Below the pieces are notes generated by a model, which was not told the DNA's origin, searched no databases, and worked only from the letters and a program-made list of their open reading frames with translations. A stretch of 64,000 bases of DNA, from contig JALHOZ010000009.1 of assembly GCA_022842725.1 (NCBI GenBank), positions 79,365 through 143,364 on the forward strand, in the 5' to 3' direction. This DNA is from Saprospiraceae bacterium. Lineage in GTDB: Bacteria; Bacteroidota; Bacteroidia; Chitinophagales; Saprospiraceae. This document shows, in pieces, positions 19,258-29,842 of this stretch. Each line of letters opens with the position of its first letter. Position 1 is the first letter of the stretch. The position numbers and the translations under genes were made by a program.

Positions 19258-19265
19258 TACCTTTG
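19258..19265 (+). promoter_or_regulatory. -7 box of the rpsL (str) promoter
   Basis: TACCTTTG followed by CG matches TAnnTTTG. It gives a leader of about 60 bases before the rpsL ATG. The -33 region is A/T-rich without a clean TTG at the standard distance. Confidence 0.6.
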
Positions 19266-19332
19266 CGTCTCTTTTTGAAAAGGGTATGTTTTGCCCGTAT
19301 CATTTTATATATTTTATAAATAAAAAAATAGT

Positions 19333-19707
19333 ATGCCAACTATTAATCAACTTGTAAGAAAAGGTAGAGAAAAGGTAGTCGTTGCCTCTAAATCCCGGGC
19401 ATTGGATTCATGCCCTCAGAAAAGAGGTGTATGTACAAGGGTTTATACAACTACACCTAAAAAACCGAACTCTGCTTTGAGAAAAGTAGCTAAAGTGCGT
19501 CTGACAAACCAGATCGAGGTGATTGCCTATATTCCGGGAGAAGGACACAACCTGCAGGAACACTCCATCGTATTGGTGAGAGGTGGTAGGGTAAAAGACC
19601 TTCCGGGTGTACGTTACACCATCGTCAGAGGAGCCCTGGATACTGCCGGAGTTGCGAAGAGACTTCAGTCAAGGTCAAAATATGGAGCAAAAGCCCCTAA
19701 GAAATAG
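19333..19707 (+). CDS. rpsL: 30S ribosomal protein S12
   Basis: 124 residues, full length. [12 protein letters not shown], the [15 protein letters not shown] decoding loop (with the Lys and Pro hit by streptomycin-resistance mutations) and the KYGAKAPKK end are canonical. S12 monitors codon-anticodon pairing in the decoding centre. First gene of the str segment; rpsG follows after 36 bases. No resistance-type substitution is obvious in the PNSALRK loop. Confidence 0.99.
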   Translation: MPTINQLVRKGREKVVVASKSRALDSCPQKRGVCTRVYTTTPKKPNSALRKVAKVRLTNQIEVIAYIPGEGHNLQEHSIVLVRGGRVKDLPGVRYTIVRGALDTAGVAKRLQSRSKYGAKAPKK

Positions 19708-19743
19708 TATATTCATAAAATTATCACAATATCATTGTAAAAG

Positions 19744-20211
19744 ATGAGAAAAAGAAAACCAAAAAAGAGATTCATTCAACCGGATCCAAGATTTAATGAC
19801 CCGATGGTCACCCAGTTTGTTAATAACATGATGTGGGAAGGTAAAAAAAGTGTTTCATATGCCATTTTTTATGATGCCATGGACAGAATCGCTGAAAAAA
19901 CCAGTGATAATCCGCATGATGTCTGGAAAAAAGCATTAGAAAATACCATGCCTGCAGTTGAAGTTCGAAGTAAAAGAATCGGCGGAGCGACTTTCCAGAT
20001 TCCTACAGAGATCAGACCTGCCAGAAGGTTGTCTATCGGTATCAAATGGTTGATCAGATTCTCCCGCGCAAGAAGCGGAAAAGGTATGGCAGACAAATTA
20101 GCTGCTGAATTGATTGCAGCAAGCAAAGGGGAAGGAGCGTCCGTAAAAAGACGTGAAGATACCCACAGAATGGCAGAAGCCAACAGAGCATTCGCTCACT
20201 TTAAGGCTTAA
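19744..20211 (+). CDS. rpsG: 30S ribosomal protein S7
   Basis: 155 residues. The start MRKRKPKKRFIQPDPRFNDP, EVRSKRIGGATFQIP and the ending KREDTHRMAEANRAFAHFKA match S7. It nucleates assembly of the 30S head by binding the 3' domain of 16S rRNA and lies near the E site. It sits between rpsL and fusA, as in the str operon, with 59 bases before fusA. Confidence 0.99.
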   Translation: MRKRKPKKRFIQPDPRFNDPMVTQFVNNMMWEGKKSVSYAIFYDAMDRIAEKTSDNPHDVWKKALENTMPAVEVRSKRIGGATFQIPTEIRPARRLSIGIKWLIRFSRARSGKGMADKLAAELIAASKGEGASVKRREDTHRMAEANRAFAHFKA

Positions 20212-20270
20212 TCTGCTTTTCAAATTTTGTAGTTCATTTTCGTAATTAAAAGTTATCCATAACCATTATC

Positions 20271-22433
20271 ATGGGAAAAGATTTAAAATATACAAGAAAT
20301 ATTGGAATTGCGGCGCACATTGACGCCGGTAAAACAACCACGACAGAAAGGATTTTATACTATACAGGTATAAGTCATAAAATCGGGGAAGTACATGATG
20401 GTGCTGCAACGATGGACTGGATGGAGCAGGAGCAGGAAAGAGGTATTACCATTACTTCTGCTGCAACTACATGTAATTGGAATTATCCGACGCATCAGGG
20501 ACAATCCACTCCGGACACAACATCATATCATTTTAATATCATCGATACTCCCGGTCACGTAGACTTTACTGTAGAAGTAAACAGATCGTTAAGGGTATTG
20601 GATGGTCTTGTATTTTTATTTAGTGCAGTTGATGGTGTTGAACCTCAGTCTGAAACTAACTGGAGACTTGCAGAAAGATATAAAGTTCCAAGTATTGCCT
20701 TTGTTAATAAAATGGACAGATCGGGCGCAGACTTTTTTAATGTTGTTAATGACATCAAAGAAAAATTGGGTGCCAATGCTATTCCACTTCAGGTTCCGAT
20801 CGGGGCTGAAGAAAAATTCAAAGGTGCTATTGACCTGATCACCAAAGAAGCTATGGTTTGGAATGAGCACGATCAGGGAATGACATACCAAACGATCGAC
20901 ATACCTGCTGACTTAGTGGAAATTGTAGAAGAAACACGAGGAAAATTGATCGAAGCAGTAGCAGAATATGATGAAGCTTTGATGGAAAAATATTTTGAAG
21001 ATCCTGATTCAATTACGGTTCCTGAGATCCAGGCAGCCATCAGAAAGGCCGTTATCGATTTGGCATTCACACCGGTAATGTGCGGATCAGCTTTCAAAAA
21101 CAAGGGAGTACAGGCAGTATTGGATGCAGTTTGCGCTTATTTGCCATGTCCTCTTGACGTAGAAGCGATCACAGGAACAAATCCTAAGACGGATAAAGAA
21201 GAAGAAAGAAGACCGACTGTAAAAGATCCTTTTGCAGCACTTGCTTTCAAAATTGCCACTGACCCTTACGTAGGACGATTGGCGTTTATGAGAGTTTATT
21301 CAGGTGCATTGGATGCTGGTTCATATGTATTGAATACAAGATCCGGAAATAAAGAAAGAATTTCGAGACTATACCAAATGCACGCCAACAAACAAAACCC
21401 GATTGATAGGGTAGAAGCTGGTGATATTGCTGCCGGTGTTGGATTTAAAGACCTCAGAACGGGAGATACACTTTGTGATGAAGCCCATCCTATCGTTCTT
21501 GAAAGTATGGTTTTCCCTGATCCGGTGATTGGATTGGCTATCGAACCAAAAACACAAAAAGACCTTGATAAGTTGGGTATGGCTTTGTCAAAATTGGCAG
21601 AAGAAGATCCGACTTTCAGAGTAAGATATGACGATGAGACCAATCAAACCGTTATTAGTGGTATGGGTGAGCTTCACCTGGAGATCATTGTTGACCGTTT
21701 GAGAAGAGAATTTAAAGTTGAAGTCAACGAAGGGGCTCCTCAGGTTAATTATAAAGAAGCATTAACAGCCAGCGTAGAACATACAGAAAGATTGAAAAAA
21801 CAATCGGGTGGTTCGGGTTTATTCGCTCAGATGTCCTTTGAATTAGGGCCTTCTGACGAGGCTTTCTTACAGTCAGAAGACTTTAAATCAGGGAAAACAA
21901 AATTACAATTTGTCAATGATATTTTCGGAGGATCAGTTCCAAAAGAATACTTTGCATCTATTGTAAAAGGTTTTAATTCTATGATGGACAATGGTGTTTT
22001 GGCAGGATACAATATCGACAGTATGAAAGTACGGTTGTATGATGGTCAGACACACGCAGTCGACTCCAAACCATTGGCATTCGAATTGTGTGCTAAAGAA
22101 GGTTTTAAAGAGGCAGCGAAAAAATGCGCGCCTGTATTGTTGGAGCCTATCATGAAGTTGGAAGTCGTTTCTCCTGATGAGTATGTTGGTTCTGTTATCG
22201 GTGACCTGAACAGAAGACGAGGTATGCCAAAAGGACAGGAGCCACGTTCAGGTGGAGCCGTTTCAATCTCTGCTGAAGTTCCTTTATCAGAAATGTTTGG
22301 TTATGTAACGCAGTTACGTACTATCACATCCGGTAGAGCAAGCAGCAGCATGGAATTCAGTCACTATGCACCTGCACCTAAAGGGGTTTCAGATGCTATT
22401 ATTGAGAAGGCAAAAGGAGCTATAAAAGCTTAA
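20271..22433 (+). CDS. fusA: Elongation factor G
   Basis: 720 residues, slightly longer than E. coli EF-G. GTPase motifs: AHIDAGKTT (G1, about 15-23), [10 protein letters not shown] (G2), DTPGHVDF (G3), NKMD (G4). The extra length includes a short insert between G2 and G3 ([13 protein letters not shown]), common in this phylum. Domain IV is marked by [16 protein letters not shown]. It drives translocation of tRNA and mRNA. Unlike E. coli, tuf does not follow; the S10 segment begins after 102 bases with its own promoter. Confidence 0.99.
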   Translation: MGKDLKYTRNIGIAAHIDAGKTTTTERILYYTGISHKIGEVHDGAATMDWMEQEQERGITITSAATTCNWNYPTHQGQSTPDTTSYHFNIIDTPGHVDFTVEVNRSLRVLDGLVFLFSAVDGVEPQSETNWRLAERYKVPSIAFVNKMDRSGADFFNVVNDIKEKLGANAIPLQVPIGAEEKFKGAIDLITKEAMVWNEHDQGMTYQTIDIPADLVEIVEETRGKLIEAVAEYDEALMEKYFEDPDSITVPEIQAAIRKAVIDLAFTPVMCGSAFKNKGVQAVLDAVCAYLPCPLDVEAITGTNPKTDKEEERRPTVKDPFAALAFKIATDPYVGRLAFMRVYSGALDAGSYVLNTRSGNKERISRLYQMHANKQNPIDRVEAGDIAAGVGFKDLRTGDTLCDEAHPIVLESMVFPDPVIGLAIEPKTQKDLDKLGMALSKLAEEDPTFRVRYDDETNQTVISGMGELHLEIIVDRLRREFKVEVNEGAPQVNYKEALTASVEHTERLKKQSGGSGLFAQMSFELGPSDEAFLQSEDFKSGKTKLQFVNDIFGGSVPKEYFASIVKGFNSMMDNGVLAGYNIDSMKVRLYDGQTHAVDSKPLAFELCAKEGFKEAAKKCAPVLLEPIMKLEVVSPDEYVGSVIGDLNRRRGMPKGQEPRSGGAVSISAEVPLSEMFGYVTQLRTITSGRASSSMEFSHYAPAPKGVSDAIIEKAKGAIKA

Positions 22434-22465
22434 TATTTTGTTTTTCGAAAATATTTATAAAATTA

Positions 22466-22496
22466 TTTGGTAATTCATATTTTTGAGCTATCTTTG
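22466..22496 (+). promoter_or_regulatory. Promoter of the S10 segment
   Basis: A -33 TTTG (22466-22469), 19-base spacer and -7 TATCTTTG (22489-22496) form an exact Bacteroidota housekeeping promoter in the fusA-rpsJ gap. The leader to rpsJ would be about 35 bases, too short for the long attenuation leader known in E. coli. Confidence 0.75.
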
Positions 22497-22535
22497 CGGC
22501 CTCAAAAAAAATAACATAAATTTTAAAATTAGGTT

Positions 22536-22844
22536 ATGAATCAAAAAATCAGGATAAAGCTCTGTTCTTACGATCACAACTTGGTAGATAAAAGTACCGA
22601 GAAGATTGTAAAAACAGTCAAAAACAGCGGTGCTGTTATTTCTGGTCCGATTCCTCTGCCCACCGAGAAGGAAGTTTTTACCGTGTTGCGTTCCCCGCAC
22701 GTGAATAAAAAATCTCGAGAGCAGTTTCAATTAAGGACCCACAAACGCGTAATCGAGATTTTCACACCCACTCAAAAAACAGTAGATGCTCTCTCCAAGT
22801 TAGAGCTTCCGAGTGGCGTGGATATCCAGGTTAAGCTCACATAA
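22536..22844 (+). CDS. rpsJ: 30S ribosomal protein S10
   Basis: 102 residues. [20 protein letters not shown], the loop [24 protein letters not shown] and [14 protein letters not shown] are canonical. S10 binds the 30S head and in E. coli also serves as NusE in antitermination. First gene of the S10 segment, preceded by an exact promoter; an 80-base gap separates it from rplC. Confidence 0.99.
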   Translation: MNQKIRIKLCSYDHNLVDKSTEKIVKTVKNSGAVISGPIPLPTEKEVFTVLRSPHVNKKSREQFQLRTHKRVIEIFTPTQKTVDALSKLELPSGVDIQVKLT

Positions 22845-22924
22845 CCGCCGGATTATTTAATTTTTAGATTCTAAGGTATAGTTTTCCAATATCTAAAGTT
22901 TTACTTTAGTTTAAATTTTTAATC

Positions 22925-23545
22925 ATGAATGGATTAATAGGAAGAAAAATTGGTATGACCAGTATTTTTGATGCATCAGGTAAAAATGTAGCCTGTACTG
23001 TCATCGAAGCAACACCCAATATTGTCACTCAGGTTAAAACCATTGAAACAGATGGTTATGATGCAGTACAACTTTCTTGCGGTGAAGCAAAAGAAAAAAA
23101 TGTAACCAAACCTCTGCAAGGACACTTCAAAAACGCAGATACAACACCAAAAATAAAAGTTGTGGAATTCCGTAACTATCCGGGATCCAAAACATTGGGT
23201 GATGCTGTAGATTTAGTTGAAGTTTTTTCTGAAGGTGATAAGGTAAGTGCAATCGGAACATCCAAAGGTAAAGGTTTTCAAGGTGTTGTTAAAAGACATA
23301 AATTTAGTGGAGTTGGTCAGGCAACACACGGTCAGCACAACAGGTTGAGAGCTCCGGGTTCTGTAGGAGCATCTGCATGGCCTTCAAGAGTATTCAAAGG
23401 TGTCAGAATGGCCGGAAGAATGGGAGGAGACCGAGTTAAAACAAAAAATCTTAAGATCGTTAAACTCTTACCTGAAAGGAATCTGATTTTGATTCAGGGT
23501 TCAGTACCAGGGTGTAAAGGTTCTTATGTAATCATTGAAAAATAA
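22925..23545 (+). CDS. rplC: 50S ribosomal protein L3
   Basis: 206 residues. [51 protein letters not shown] and [16 protein letters not shown] are L3 signatures, including the loop that reaches the peptidyl-transferase centre. It initiates 50S assembly. The rplD ATG follows the stop by 4 bases. Confidence 0.99.
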   Translation: MNGLIGRKIGMTSIFDASGKNVACTVIEATPNIVTQVKTIETDGYDAVQLSCGEAKEKNVTKPLQGHFKNADTTPKIKVVEFRNYPGSKTLGDAVDLVEVFSEGDKVSAIGTSKGKGFQGVVKRHKFSGVGQATHGQHNRLRAPGSVGASAWPSRVFKGVRMAGRMGGDRVKTKNLKIVKLLPERNLILIQGSVPGCKGSYVIIEK

Positions 23546-23549
23546 GAAG

Positions 23550-24164
23550 ATGAAAGTCGACGTATTAAATATTCAAGGACAAAGTACCGGAAGACAAATA
23601 GAATTACCGGAGTCTTTTTTTGGTGTGGAACCAAGTGCCCATGCTGTTTATCTTGCGGTTAAACAATACAATGCTGCACAAAGACAAGGTACCCACAAGG
23701 CTAAAGAAAGGTGGGAAATTGCCAGGTCTACAAAAAAGATTAAAAGACAAAAGGGAACAGGAACTGCCAGAGCAGGATCAATGAAGAGTCCACTTTTCAG
23801 AGGTGGTGGTCGTGTATTCGGTCCAAAACCTCATGATTATGATATTGACGTCAATAAAAAAGTAAAATTATTGGCAAAAGTATCTGTATTGTCAGACAAA
23901 GCCCAAAAAGGTATGTTGAAGGTTGTTGAAGATTTTCAATTTGAAAAGCCAAACACAAAAGAGTTTGTTAAATTACTTAACAATCTTCAGGTTGAAGGAA
24001 AATCAATCGTTGTTTTGGAATCTGACAACAAAAATGTATATCTATCTGGTAGAAACATCCCTAAATCCGGTGTTGCAACATTAAAAGATGTTAATACATA
24101 TCAGATCCTTCATGCTGATGTTTTGATTATGTCAGAAAATTCAATCAAAAAACTTTCATTGTAA
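23550..24164 (+). CDS. rplD: 50S ribosomal protein L4
   Basis: 204 residues from the ATG at 23550 (MKVDVLNIQGQSTGR). An earlier in-frame start at 23535 would overlap rplC and add five residues unlike the family, so it is not used. The extended loop RSTKKIKRQKGTGTARAGS lines the exit tunnel, and GGGRVFGPKPHDY is typical. L4 also regulates the S10 operon in E. coli; no equivalent leader is evident here. Confidence 0.98.
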   Translation: MKVDVLNIQGQSTGRQIELPESFFGVEPSAHAVYLAVKQYNAAQRQGTHKAKERWEIARSTKKIKRQKGTGTARAGSMKSPLFRGGGRVFGPKPHDYDIDVNKKVKLLAKVSVLSDKAQKGMLKVVEDFQFEKPNTKEFVKLLNNLQVEGKSIVVLESDNKNVYLSGRNIPKSGVATLKDVNTYQILHADVLIMSENSIKKLSL

Positions 24165-24183
24165 TTTCTAAATTCAACGAATC

Positions 24184-24486
24184 ATGAAGCAGATTTTAAT
24201 TAAACCGGTCATATCTGAAAAATCAGAAAGAGGTTCCAATAAACAGAATGTTTATACATTTGTGGTTGACAAATCAGCCAACAAAATCGAGATAAAAAAG
24301 GCAGTTGAGTCTATGTATGCTACCAATGTTGTAGAGGTAAATACAGCAATCATGCCTGCAAAATTAAAGTCCAGAAATACCAAAACCGCCATCGTAAAAG
24401 GCCGGGTTAGTGCTTACAAAAAAGCATATGTAAAACTTGCAGACGGCGAAGAATTAGATATTTACGGAGCATCAGAAAACGAATAA
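24184..24486 (+). CDS. rplW: 50S ribosomal protein L23
   Basis: 100 residues. MKQILIKPVISEKSERGSN, YTFVVDKSANKIEIKKAVE and MYATNVVEVNTA fit L23, which sits at the exit tunnel and is a docking site for trigger factor and SRP. Nineteen bases after rplD, 29 before rplB. Confidence 0.98.
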   Translation: MKQILIKPVISEKSERGSNKQNVYTFVVDKSANKIEIKKAVESMYATNVVEVNTAIMPAKLKSRNTKTAIVKGRVSAYKKAYVKLADGEELDIYGASENE

Positions 24487-24515
24487 TTATTTCATTCTAG
24501 ATAAAGAATTGTAAT

Positions 24516-25340
24516 ATGGCAATCAGAAAATTTAGACCCGTAACGCCCAGTCTCCGAACCAGAGTTGGAAACGCGTTTTCGGAAATTACCACGGACAAAC
24601 CTGAAAAGAGTTTAGTTTCCGGTACAGGTAAGTCCGGAGGTAGAAATCATACGGGAAAAATGACCATGCGACAAATTGGTGGTGGTCACAAAAGAAGATA
24701 CAGAGTTATCGACTTTAAACGTGATAAAGATGGTATTCCTGCAAAAGTAGCTACCATTGAATATGATCCGAACAGGTCTGCTTTTATTGCTTTATTGAAT
24801 TATGCAGATGGAGAAAAAAGATATATTATCGCACCTGATTCCATTCAGGTTGGTGATACTGTAGTTTCCGGAAAAGGTGCTACTCCTGATACAGGAAACG
24901 GTCTTTTCCTTGCTGATGTTCCTTTGGGATCTAACATCCATGCTATCGAGATGCAACCTGGTAAAGGGGCAGCTTTGGCTAGAAGTGCCGGTACGTATTG
25001 TACCATGATGGGTCGGGAAGGTATTTACGCAATCGTAAAGCTTCCTTCCGGTGAAATCCGCAGGATTTTATTGACTTGTAAGGCAGTTATGGGCAGAACA
25101 TCCAATCCGGATCACGGATTGACAGTTTCCGGTAAAGCTGGTAAGTCAAGACATTTAGGAAGAAGACCACGAGTAAGAGGGGTTGCGATGAACCCTGTAG
25201 ATCACCCGATGGGTGGTGGTGAAGGTAGGTCTTCAGGAGGACATCCGCGTTCAAGAACAGGTATTATGGCTAAAGGTCAGAAAACCAGAAACGTGAACAA
25301 GTCTTCAAGTCGTTTGATTATTTCTAAAAGGAAAAAATAA
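24516..25340 (+). CDS. rplB: 50S ribosomal protein L2
   Basis: 274 residues, full length. The basic start [35 protein letters not shown], and [19 protein letters not shown] (with the conserved His of the peptidyl-transferase region) identify L2. It is required for subunit joining and peptide-bond formation. The ending [10 protein letters not shown] is normal. Confidence 0.99.
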   Translation: MAIRKFRPVTPSLRTRVGNAFSEITTDKPEKSLVSGTGKSGGRNHTGKMTMRQIGGGHKRRYRVIDFKRDKDGIPAKVATIEYDPNRSAFIALLNYADGEKRYIIAPDSIQVGDTVVSGKGATPDTGNGLFLADVPLGSNIHAIEMQPGKGAALARSAGTYCTMMGREGIYAIVKLPSGEIRRILLTCKAVMGRTSNPDHGLTVSGKAGKSRHLGRRPRVRGVAMNPVDHPMGGGEGRSSGGHPRSRTGIMAKGQKTRNVNKSSSRLIISKRKK

Positions 25341-25355
25341 TTTTAAATAGGTACA

Positions 25356-25619
25356 ATGGCTAGATCAATTAAAAAAGGTCCATACGTTTTTCACAAGCTT
25401 TTAGACAAAGTTGCTAAAGCTAATGAATCAACAAAAAAAGGAGTTATCAAAACATGGTCGAGATCGTCTATGATCATTCCTGATATGATTGGGCATACAA
25501 TAGCTGTTCACAACGGCAGGGCTTTCATTCCTGTATTTGTGACTGAAAACATGGTAGGTCACAAACTAGGGGAGTTCTCTCCTACAAGGACATTTAAAGG
25601 CCATACCGGTAAAAAATAG
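25356..25619 (+). CDS. rpsS: 30S ribosomal protein S19
   Basis: 87 residues. [42 protein letters not shown] and [16 protein letters not shown] are canonical. It pairs with S13 in the 30S head near the A site. Fifteen bases after rplB; 32 before rplV. Confidence 0.99.
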   Translation: MARSIKKGPYVFHKLLDKVAKANESTKKGVIKTWSRSSMIIPDMIGHTIAVHNGRAFIPVFVTENMVGHKLGEFSPTRTFKGHTGKK

Positions 25620-25651
25620 TAATTAACTCAGAAGTCATAAAAACAAAAGTC

Positions 25652-26008
25652 ATGGAGGCTGTTGCAAAATTAAGAAATTGTCCGATGTCCGCTCGTAAAA
25701 TGAGGTTGGTTGTAGACAATATCAGAGGCAAATCAGTAGATGATGCTTTAAATATCTTAAAGTATACCAATAAAGAGGCAGCGGTTTGGTTAAACAAACT
25801 GGTTTTATCTGCTATATCAAATTGGGTAAATAAATCGGGCGATTTAAGTCCGGAAGATTATAAATTGTTTATCAAAACAGCTTTTGTTGATGGCGGGACA
25901 GTCATGAAAAGATTCAGACCTGCGCCACATGGTAGGGCTCACCGAATCCGAAAAAGAACCAACCATATCACGATAGTTGTGGATAACAAAGTTAAAATAG
26001 AAGAATAA
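25652..26008 (+). CDS. rplV: 50S ribosomal protein L22
   Basis: 118 residues. MEAVAKLRNCPMSARKMRLVVD and the tunnel hairpin FRPAPHGRAHRIRKRTNHITI identify L22, which lines the exit tunnel with L4 and is a site of macrolide-resistance changes. Within the S10 segment, 15 bases before rpsC. Confidence 0.98.
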   Translation: MEAVAKLRNCPMSARKMRLVVDNIRGKSVDDALNILKYTNKEAAVWLNKLVLSAISNWVNKSGDLSPEDYKLFIKTAFVDGGTVMKRFRPAPHGRAHRIRKRTNHITIVVDNKVKIEE

Positions 26009-26023
26009 TAAAAGTAATCCAAA

Positions 26024-26791
26024 ATGGGTCAAAAAACAAATCCAATAGGTAATAGATTAGGAATCATCAAAGGTTGGGATTCCAGTTGGTTTGGAGGAAA
26101 AGATTTTGCCGCCAAAGTAGTGGAAGACGAAAAAATCAGGGTTTACCTGAATGCCCGAATCCAGAAAGGTGGTATTTCCAAAATAGTTATCGAGAGAACA
26201 TTAAAACGTGTTACCGTAACCATTCATACTTCAAGACCAGGGATTATTATCGGTAAAGGAGGCCAGGAAGTGGACAGAATTAAGGAGGAGTTGAAAAAAC
26301 TTACCAAAAAAGATGTTCAGATAAATATTATTGAGATCAGAAAACCTGAGATTGATGCTGCAATAGTAGGAGAAACCATTGCAAAACAGATCGAATCCAG
26401 GGTAAATTATAAAAGAGCCATAAAGATGGCGATTCAGGCAGCTATTCGCGCCGGAGCTGAAGGTATCAAAGTGAGAGCAAGCGGACGTTTGAACGGAGCA
26501 GAGATGGCCAGAAGCGAAGAATTTAAAGAAGGAAGAACACCTCTTCATACTTTCAGAGCTGATATTGATTATTCTATCAAAGAAGCATTGACAGTTTATG
26601 GTAAAATTGGTATCAAAACCTGGATTTGTAAAGGTGAAGTTTTAGAGAAAAGAGACCTTTCACCAAATGTAGGAGTTGGTAAAGTCAACGAAACCGGATC
26701 TTCAAATTCACAGGGAAATGATCGTGGTGGAAGACGCCAGGATGACCGCAGAAGGAATGATAATCGCGGTGGACAAAAATCCAGAAAATAA
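26024..26791 (+). CDS. rpsC: 30S ribosomal protein S3 with basic C-terminal tail
   Basis: 255 residues. [20 protein letters not shown], the KH-domain GXXG loop in [17 protein letters not shown] and [14 protein letters not shown] identify S3, which binds mRNA at the entry channel. The last 40 residues (from about 215) are a low-complexity Arg/Gly/Asn/Asp tail ([17 protein letters not shown]) absent from E. coli S3 (233 aa) but seen in relatives. An 88-base gap with a -7 box follows before rplP. Confidence 0.98.
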   Translation: MGQKTNPIGNRLGIIKGWDSSWFGGKDFAAKVVEDEKIRVYLNARIQKGGISKIVIERTLKRVTVTIHTSRPGIIIGKGGQEVDRIKEELKKLTKKDVQINIIEIRKPEIDAAIVGETIAKQIESRVNYKRAIKMAIQAAIRAGAEGIKVRASGRLNGAEMARSEEFKEGRTPLHTFRADIDYSIKEALTVYGKIGIKTWICKGEVLEKRDLSPNVGVGKVNETGSSNSQGNDRGGRRQDDRRRNDNRGGQKSRK

Positions 26792-26829
26792 AATCCTTTA
26801 ACAATAGCCTATAATTGAATAAATAGTTT

Positions 26830-26837
26830 TACTTTTG
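26830..26837 (+). promoter_or_regulatory. Candidate internal promoter before rplP (-7 box)
   Basis: TACTTTTG plus CGG in the 88-base rpsC-rplP gap, one of the longest spacers of the cluster, matches TAnnTTTG. A -33 TTG at standard distance is missing, so the promoter is tentative. Confidence 0.4.
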
Positions 26838-26878
26838 CGGCACTTTTCAAAAAAAGTAAACAAACTAAAGTTTAAGCC

Positions 26879-27298
26879 ATGTTACAACCAAAAAGAACGA
26901 GATACAGAAAGCAGCATAAAATGAACCCTAAAGGGGTTGCTATCAAAGGTAGCACAGTCTCTTTCGGATCTTTTGCGCTAAAATCAATGGAAATTGGTCG
27001 AATAACCAACAGACAATTGGAATCTGCAAGGATTGCTATGACTCGTTACATGAAAAGGGAAGGAAAAGTTTGGATTCGAATTTTTCCTGACAAACCGGTA
27101 ACCAAAAAACCTCAGGAGGTTAGGATGGGTAAGGGTAAAGGTGCCCTTGACCATTGGGTTGCAGTTGTTAAACCGGGAAAAATAATGTTCGAGCTGGACG
27201 GTGTTCCTTCAGCAATTGCGATTGAGGCGCTCAGACTTGCAGCTCAGAAATTGCCGGTTATGACAAAAACAGTAGTTAGAGCAGATTATAGCGAATAA
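26879..27298 (+). CDS. rplP: 50S ribosomal protein L16
   Basis: 139 residues. [35 protein letters not shown] and [17 protein letters not shown] are L16 hallmarks; the conserved Arg of the RMGKGKG loop is a hydroxylation target in E. coli. L16 contacts A-site tRNA. Follows a longer gap that may hold an internal promoter. Confidence 0.99.
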   Translation: MLQPKRTRYRKQHKMNPKGVAIKGSTVSFGSFALKSMEIGRITNRQLESARIAMTRYMKREGKVWIRIFPDKPVTKKPQEVRMGKGKGALDHWVAVVKPGKIMFELDGVPSAIAIEALRLAAQKLPVMTKTVVRADYSE

Positions 27299-27318
27299 TA
27301 GAATAGAAATTTAATACA

Positions 27319-27573
27319 ATGGCAAGTAATACATATTTGGAACTTCAGGGATTAGCAAGTGATGCTATAGAAGGACAATTAAAAGATATACAAGCTGATC
27401 TCAATAGAATGAAGTATGATCATGCTTCCAAGGGATTGGAAAATCCAACGGAATTGAGAGCTCTTAAACTCAAGGTTGCACAGTACAAAACTGAACTCAG
27501 AGCCAGAGAAATCAAAAGCATGACTCCGGAGCAGATTAAAAAAAGAGATAGAATTCGTTTAAGAAGGAAATAA
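27319..27573 (+). CDS. rpmC: 50S ribosomal protein L29
   Basis: 84 residues, longer than the typical 63-70 because of N-terminal (MASNTYLELQGLASD) and C-terminal (MTPEQIKKRDRIRLRRK) extensions. The helical core, with KYDHASKGLENPTELRALKLKVAQYKTE-type pattern, and the position between rplP and rpsQ identify it. L29 sits at the tunnel exit next to L23. Confidence 0.96.
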   Translation: MASNTYLELQGLASDAIEGQLKDIQADLNRMKYDHASKGLENPTELRALKLKVAQYKTELRAREIKSMTPEQIKKRDRIRLRRK

Positions 27574-27585
27574 AATATCACGACG

Positions 27586-27843
27586 ATGACTGATAATGTT
27601 TTAAATAAAGTACGGGTAGGTGTTGTAGCCAGCGACAAAATGGATAAGTCCATCACTGTTTTAATTGAAAGAAAATTAAAACACCCTATCTACGGTAAAT
27701 TCGTTAAAAGATCCAAGAAATTTATGGTTCATGACGAAAATAATGAGTGTAAAGTCGGTGATACAGTAAAGATTACTGAAACACGACCGCTCAGTAAAAA
27801 TAAAAGCTGGCGCGTAGTGGAAATTGTTGAAAGAGCTAAATAA
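27586..27843 (+). CDS. rpsQ: 30S ribosomal protein S17
   Basis: 85 residues. [39 protein letters not shown] and [23 protein letters not shown] are canonical for S17, a primary 16S rRNA binding protein of the 30S body. Starts 12 bases after rpmC and ends the S10 segment. Confidence 0.98.
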   Translation: MTDNVLNKVRVGVVASDKMDKSITVLIERKLKHPIYGKFVKRSKKFMVHDENNECKVGDTVKITETRPLSKNKSWRVVEIVERAK

Positions 27844-27861
27844 TTTTTTAAATCACTCGAG

Positions 27862-28227
27862 ATGATACAACAAGAATCAAGATTAAAGGTAGCCGATAAT
27901 TCAGGAGCAAAAGAAGTTCTTTGCATCAGAGTTTTGGGTGGAACAAAAAGAAGGTATGCTTCTGTTGGAGACAAAATAGTTGTTGCTGTTAAGTCAGCTA
28001 CTCCGACAGGTATTAAAAAAGGTACCGTTTCTAAAGCAGTTATTGTAAGAACAGCAAAAGAAATACGTCGCAAAGATGGTTCTTATATTCGTTTTGACGA
28101 TAATGCAGTTGTACTCTTAAACGCTGCTGATGATCCGAGAGGATCCCGTATTTTTGGACCTGTAGCCCGTGAATTAAGAGACAAGGACTACATGCGTATT
28201 GTTTCACTGGCACCTGAAGTGCTTTAA
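27862..28227 (+). CDS. rplN: 50S ribosomal protein L14
   Basis: 121 residues. [38 protein letters not shown] and [15 protein letters not shown] identify L14, at the subunit interface and target of RsfS in silencing. First gene of the spc segment, continuous with rpsQ (18 bases). Confidence 0.99.
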   Translation: MIQQESRLKVADNSGAKEVLCIRVLGGTKRRYASVGDKIVVAVKSATPTGIKKGTVSKAVIVRTAKEIRRKDGSYIRFDDNAVVLLNAADDPRGSRIFGPVARELRDKDYMRIVSLAPEVL

Positions 28228-28238
28228 TTAATTGTATT

Positions 28239-28571
28239 ATGTCTGTAAAAAGATTCGCACCTAAGTTACATATCAAAAAAGGGGATAAAGTAAAAGTTAT
28301 CGCCGGTTCTGACAGAGGTTCTGTCGGAGAAGTAAAAGTTGTTTTCCCAAGTGAAAACAAAGCGATAGTGGATGGTTTGAACATGAAAACCAAACACATA
28401 AAGCCGGTAAATGACAATCCGGGCGGTATCAATCAAATAGAAGCTCCGATACATTTGTCAAATCTTATGTTGGTAGATCCTAAATCAGGTCAAGCCACCA
28501 GAACCGGAAGGAAGGAGGTGGATGGAAAATCCAAACGTTTTTCTAAAAAATCAGGAGAAATTATCAAGTGA
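28239..28571 (+). CDS. rplX: 50S ribosomal protein L24
   Basis: 110 residues. The KOW motif is in [20 protein letters not shown], with [21 protein letters not shown] and [10 protein letters not shown] typical. L24 is an assembly initiator. Its TGA overlaps the ATG of rplE by one base (TGATG at 28569-28573). Confidence 0.98.
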   Translation: MSVKRFAPKLHIKKGDKVKVIAGSDRGSVGEVKVVFPSENKAIVDGLNMKTKHIKPVNDNPGGINQIEAPIHLSNLMLVDPKSGQATRTGRKEVDGKSKRFSKKSGEIIK

Positions 28572-29128
28572 TGAGTAATACAACAAGTCTTAAAGACAAA
28601 TATAGAAGCGAGGTAGTATCTGCACTTATGGAGCAATTTAATTATAAAAGTACCATGCAGATTCCTAAATTATTAAAGATCAGTATTAATCAGGGTGTTG
28701 GTAATGCAACCCAGGATAAAAAGCTGGTGGATAACGCAGTAAATGAGATGACCACCATTACCGGTCAAAAGGCTGTTGCTACGATTGCATCGAAGTCTAT
28801 CTCAAATTTTAAATTGAGAGAGTTTATGCCGATTGGTGCAAGAGTGACTCTAAGAGATAAAAAAATGTACGAATTTCTGGAGAGATTTATAACCGTAGCC
28901 CTTCCAAGGGTAAGGGATTTCAAAGGAATCAATGATAAAAGTTTTGATGGTCGGGGAAATTATTCTTTAGGTATTAAAGAACAAATTATTTTTCCTGAGA
29001 TAGACATTGATAAGGTTCCAAGAATTACAGGAATGGATATCACTTTTGTTACATCTGCAAAAACAGATGCGGAAGCTTATGCTTTATTGAAAGCGTTGGG
29101 CTTACCATTTAAAAATCAAAAAAATTAA
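28571..29128 (+). CDS. rplE: 50S ribosomal protein L5
   Basis: 185 residues from the ATG at 28571, which shares its A with the rplX stop; the GTG three bases earlier is not needed. [41 protein letters not shown] and [19 protein letters not shown] are L5 signatures. L5 binds 5S rRNA in the central protuberance. Confidence 0.98.
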   Translation: MSNTTSLKDKYRSEVVSALMEQFNYKSTMQIPKLLKISINQGVGNATQDKKLVDNAVNEMTTITGQKAVATIASKSISNFKLREFMPIGARVTLRDKKMYEFLERFITVALPRVRDFKGINDKSFDGRGNYSLGIKEQIIFPEIDIDKVPRITGMDITFVTSAKTDAEAYALLKALGLPFKNQKN

Positions 29129-29132
29129 TGCC

Positions 29133-29402
29133 ATGGCAAAAAAGTCCATCATTGCAAGAGAAGTTAAAAGACAAAAATTGGTCGATAAATACGCTGAAAT
29201 CCGTGCGAAATTAAAAGCAGAAGGGGATTACGAAGCGTTGGATAAATTACCCAGGAATTCTTCAAAAGTAAGATTACATAACAGATGCCAACTTACAGGA
29301 AGGCCTAAGGGGTATATCAGACGTTTTGGTATAAACCGGGTAACATTCAGATTAATGGCCAATGATGGTAAAATTCCTGGTGTAACAAAAGCCAGTTGGT
29401 AA
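29133..29402 (+). CDS. rpsN: 30S ribosomal protein S14, zinc-independent form
   Basis: 89 residues. [20 protein letters not shown] and the ending [19 protein letters not shown] match S14. The CxxC pairs of the short zinc type are absent and the protein has the longer alpha-helical N-terminal half of the C-minus form. Four bases after rplE. Confidence 0.98.
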   Translation: MAKKSIIAREVKRQKLVDKYAEIRAKLKAEGDYEALDKLPRNSSKVRLHNRCQLTGRPKGYIRRFGINRVTFRLMANDGKIPGVTKASW

Positions 29403-29422
29403 AATTTTAAAGCAATAACACA

Positions 29423-29824
29423 ATGATAGTAACAGATCCTATTGCAGATTATTTGACGCGTATCAGAAACGCTCAGAAAGCAGGACACAAGATCGTAGAA
29501 ATACCTTCTTCTAACATTAAAAAAGGTATAACTGAGATTTTATATGATCAGGGATATATCCTGAAGTATAAATTTGATGATGAAGCCGGAAAACAAGGTA
29601 TTATCAGTATTGCTTTAAAGTACGATACTTCTAAAAGGCCTGTTATCAGAGAATTAGGAAGGATTAGCAGACCGGGGTTGAGACAATACGCTTCTGCTGA
29701 AGAACTACCTAAAGTAATTAATGGTTTGGGTATCGCAATTATTTCAACATCAAAAGGTTTAATGACGGACAAAAAAGCCAGACAAAACCATATCGGTGGA
29801 GAGGTTCTTTGTTACGTGTATTAA
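29423..29824 (+). CDS. rpsH: 30S ribosomal protein S8
   Basis: 133 residues. [33 protein letters not shown] and [20 protein letters not shown] identify S8, which binds the central domain of 16S rRNA and in E. coli represses the spc operon through L5 mRNA. No S8-site mimic was identified by eye. Confidence 0.99.
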   Translation: MIVTDPIADYLTRIRNAQKAGHKIVEIPSSNIKKGITEILYDQGYILKYKFDDEAGKQGIISIALKYDTSKRPVIRELGRISRPGLRQYASAEELPKVINGLGIAIISTSKGLMTDKKARQNHIGGEVLCYVY

Positions 29825-29842
29825 TATTTAAATTTAAGTACA

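Larger units (their letters stand above)
19018..19332. other. Divergent intergenic region before the ribosomal cluster
   Basis: 315 bases holding the MDR promoter on the minus strand (19041-19072) and a -7 box for rpsL on the plus strand (19258-19265). The middle (19130-19230) is AT-rich with A-tracts, as expected upstream of a strong ribosomal promoter. No gene is visible. Confidence 0.5.

Noticed and set aside
22434..22535. tuf gene expected after fusA
   Set aside because: Only a 102-base gap with a promoter is present; absence of tuf here is normal for the phylum.
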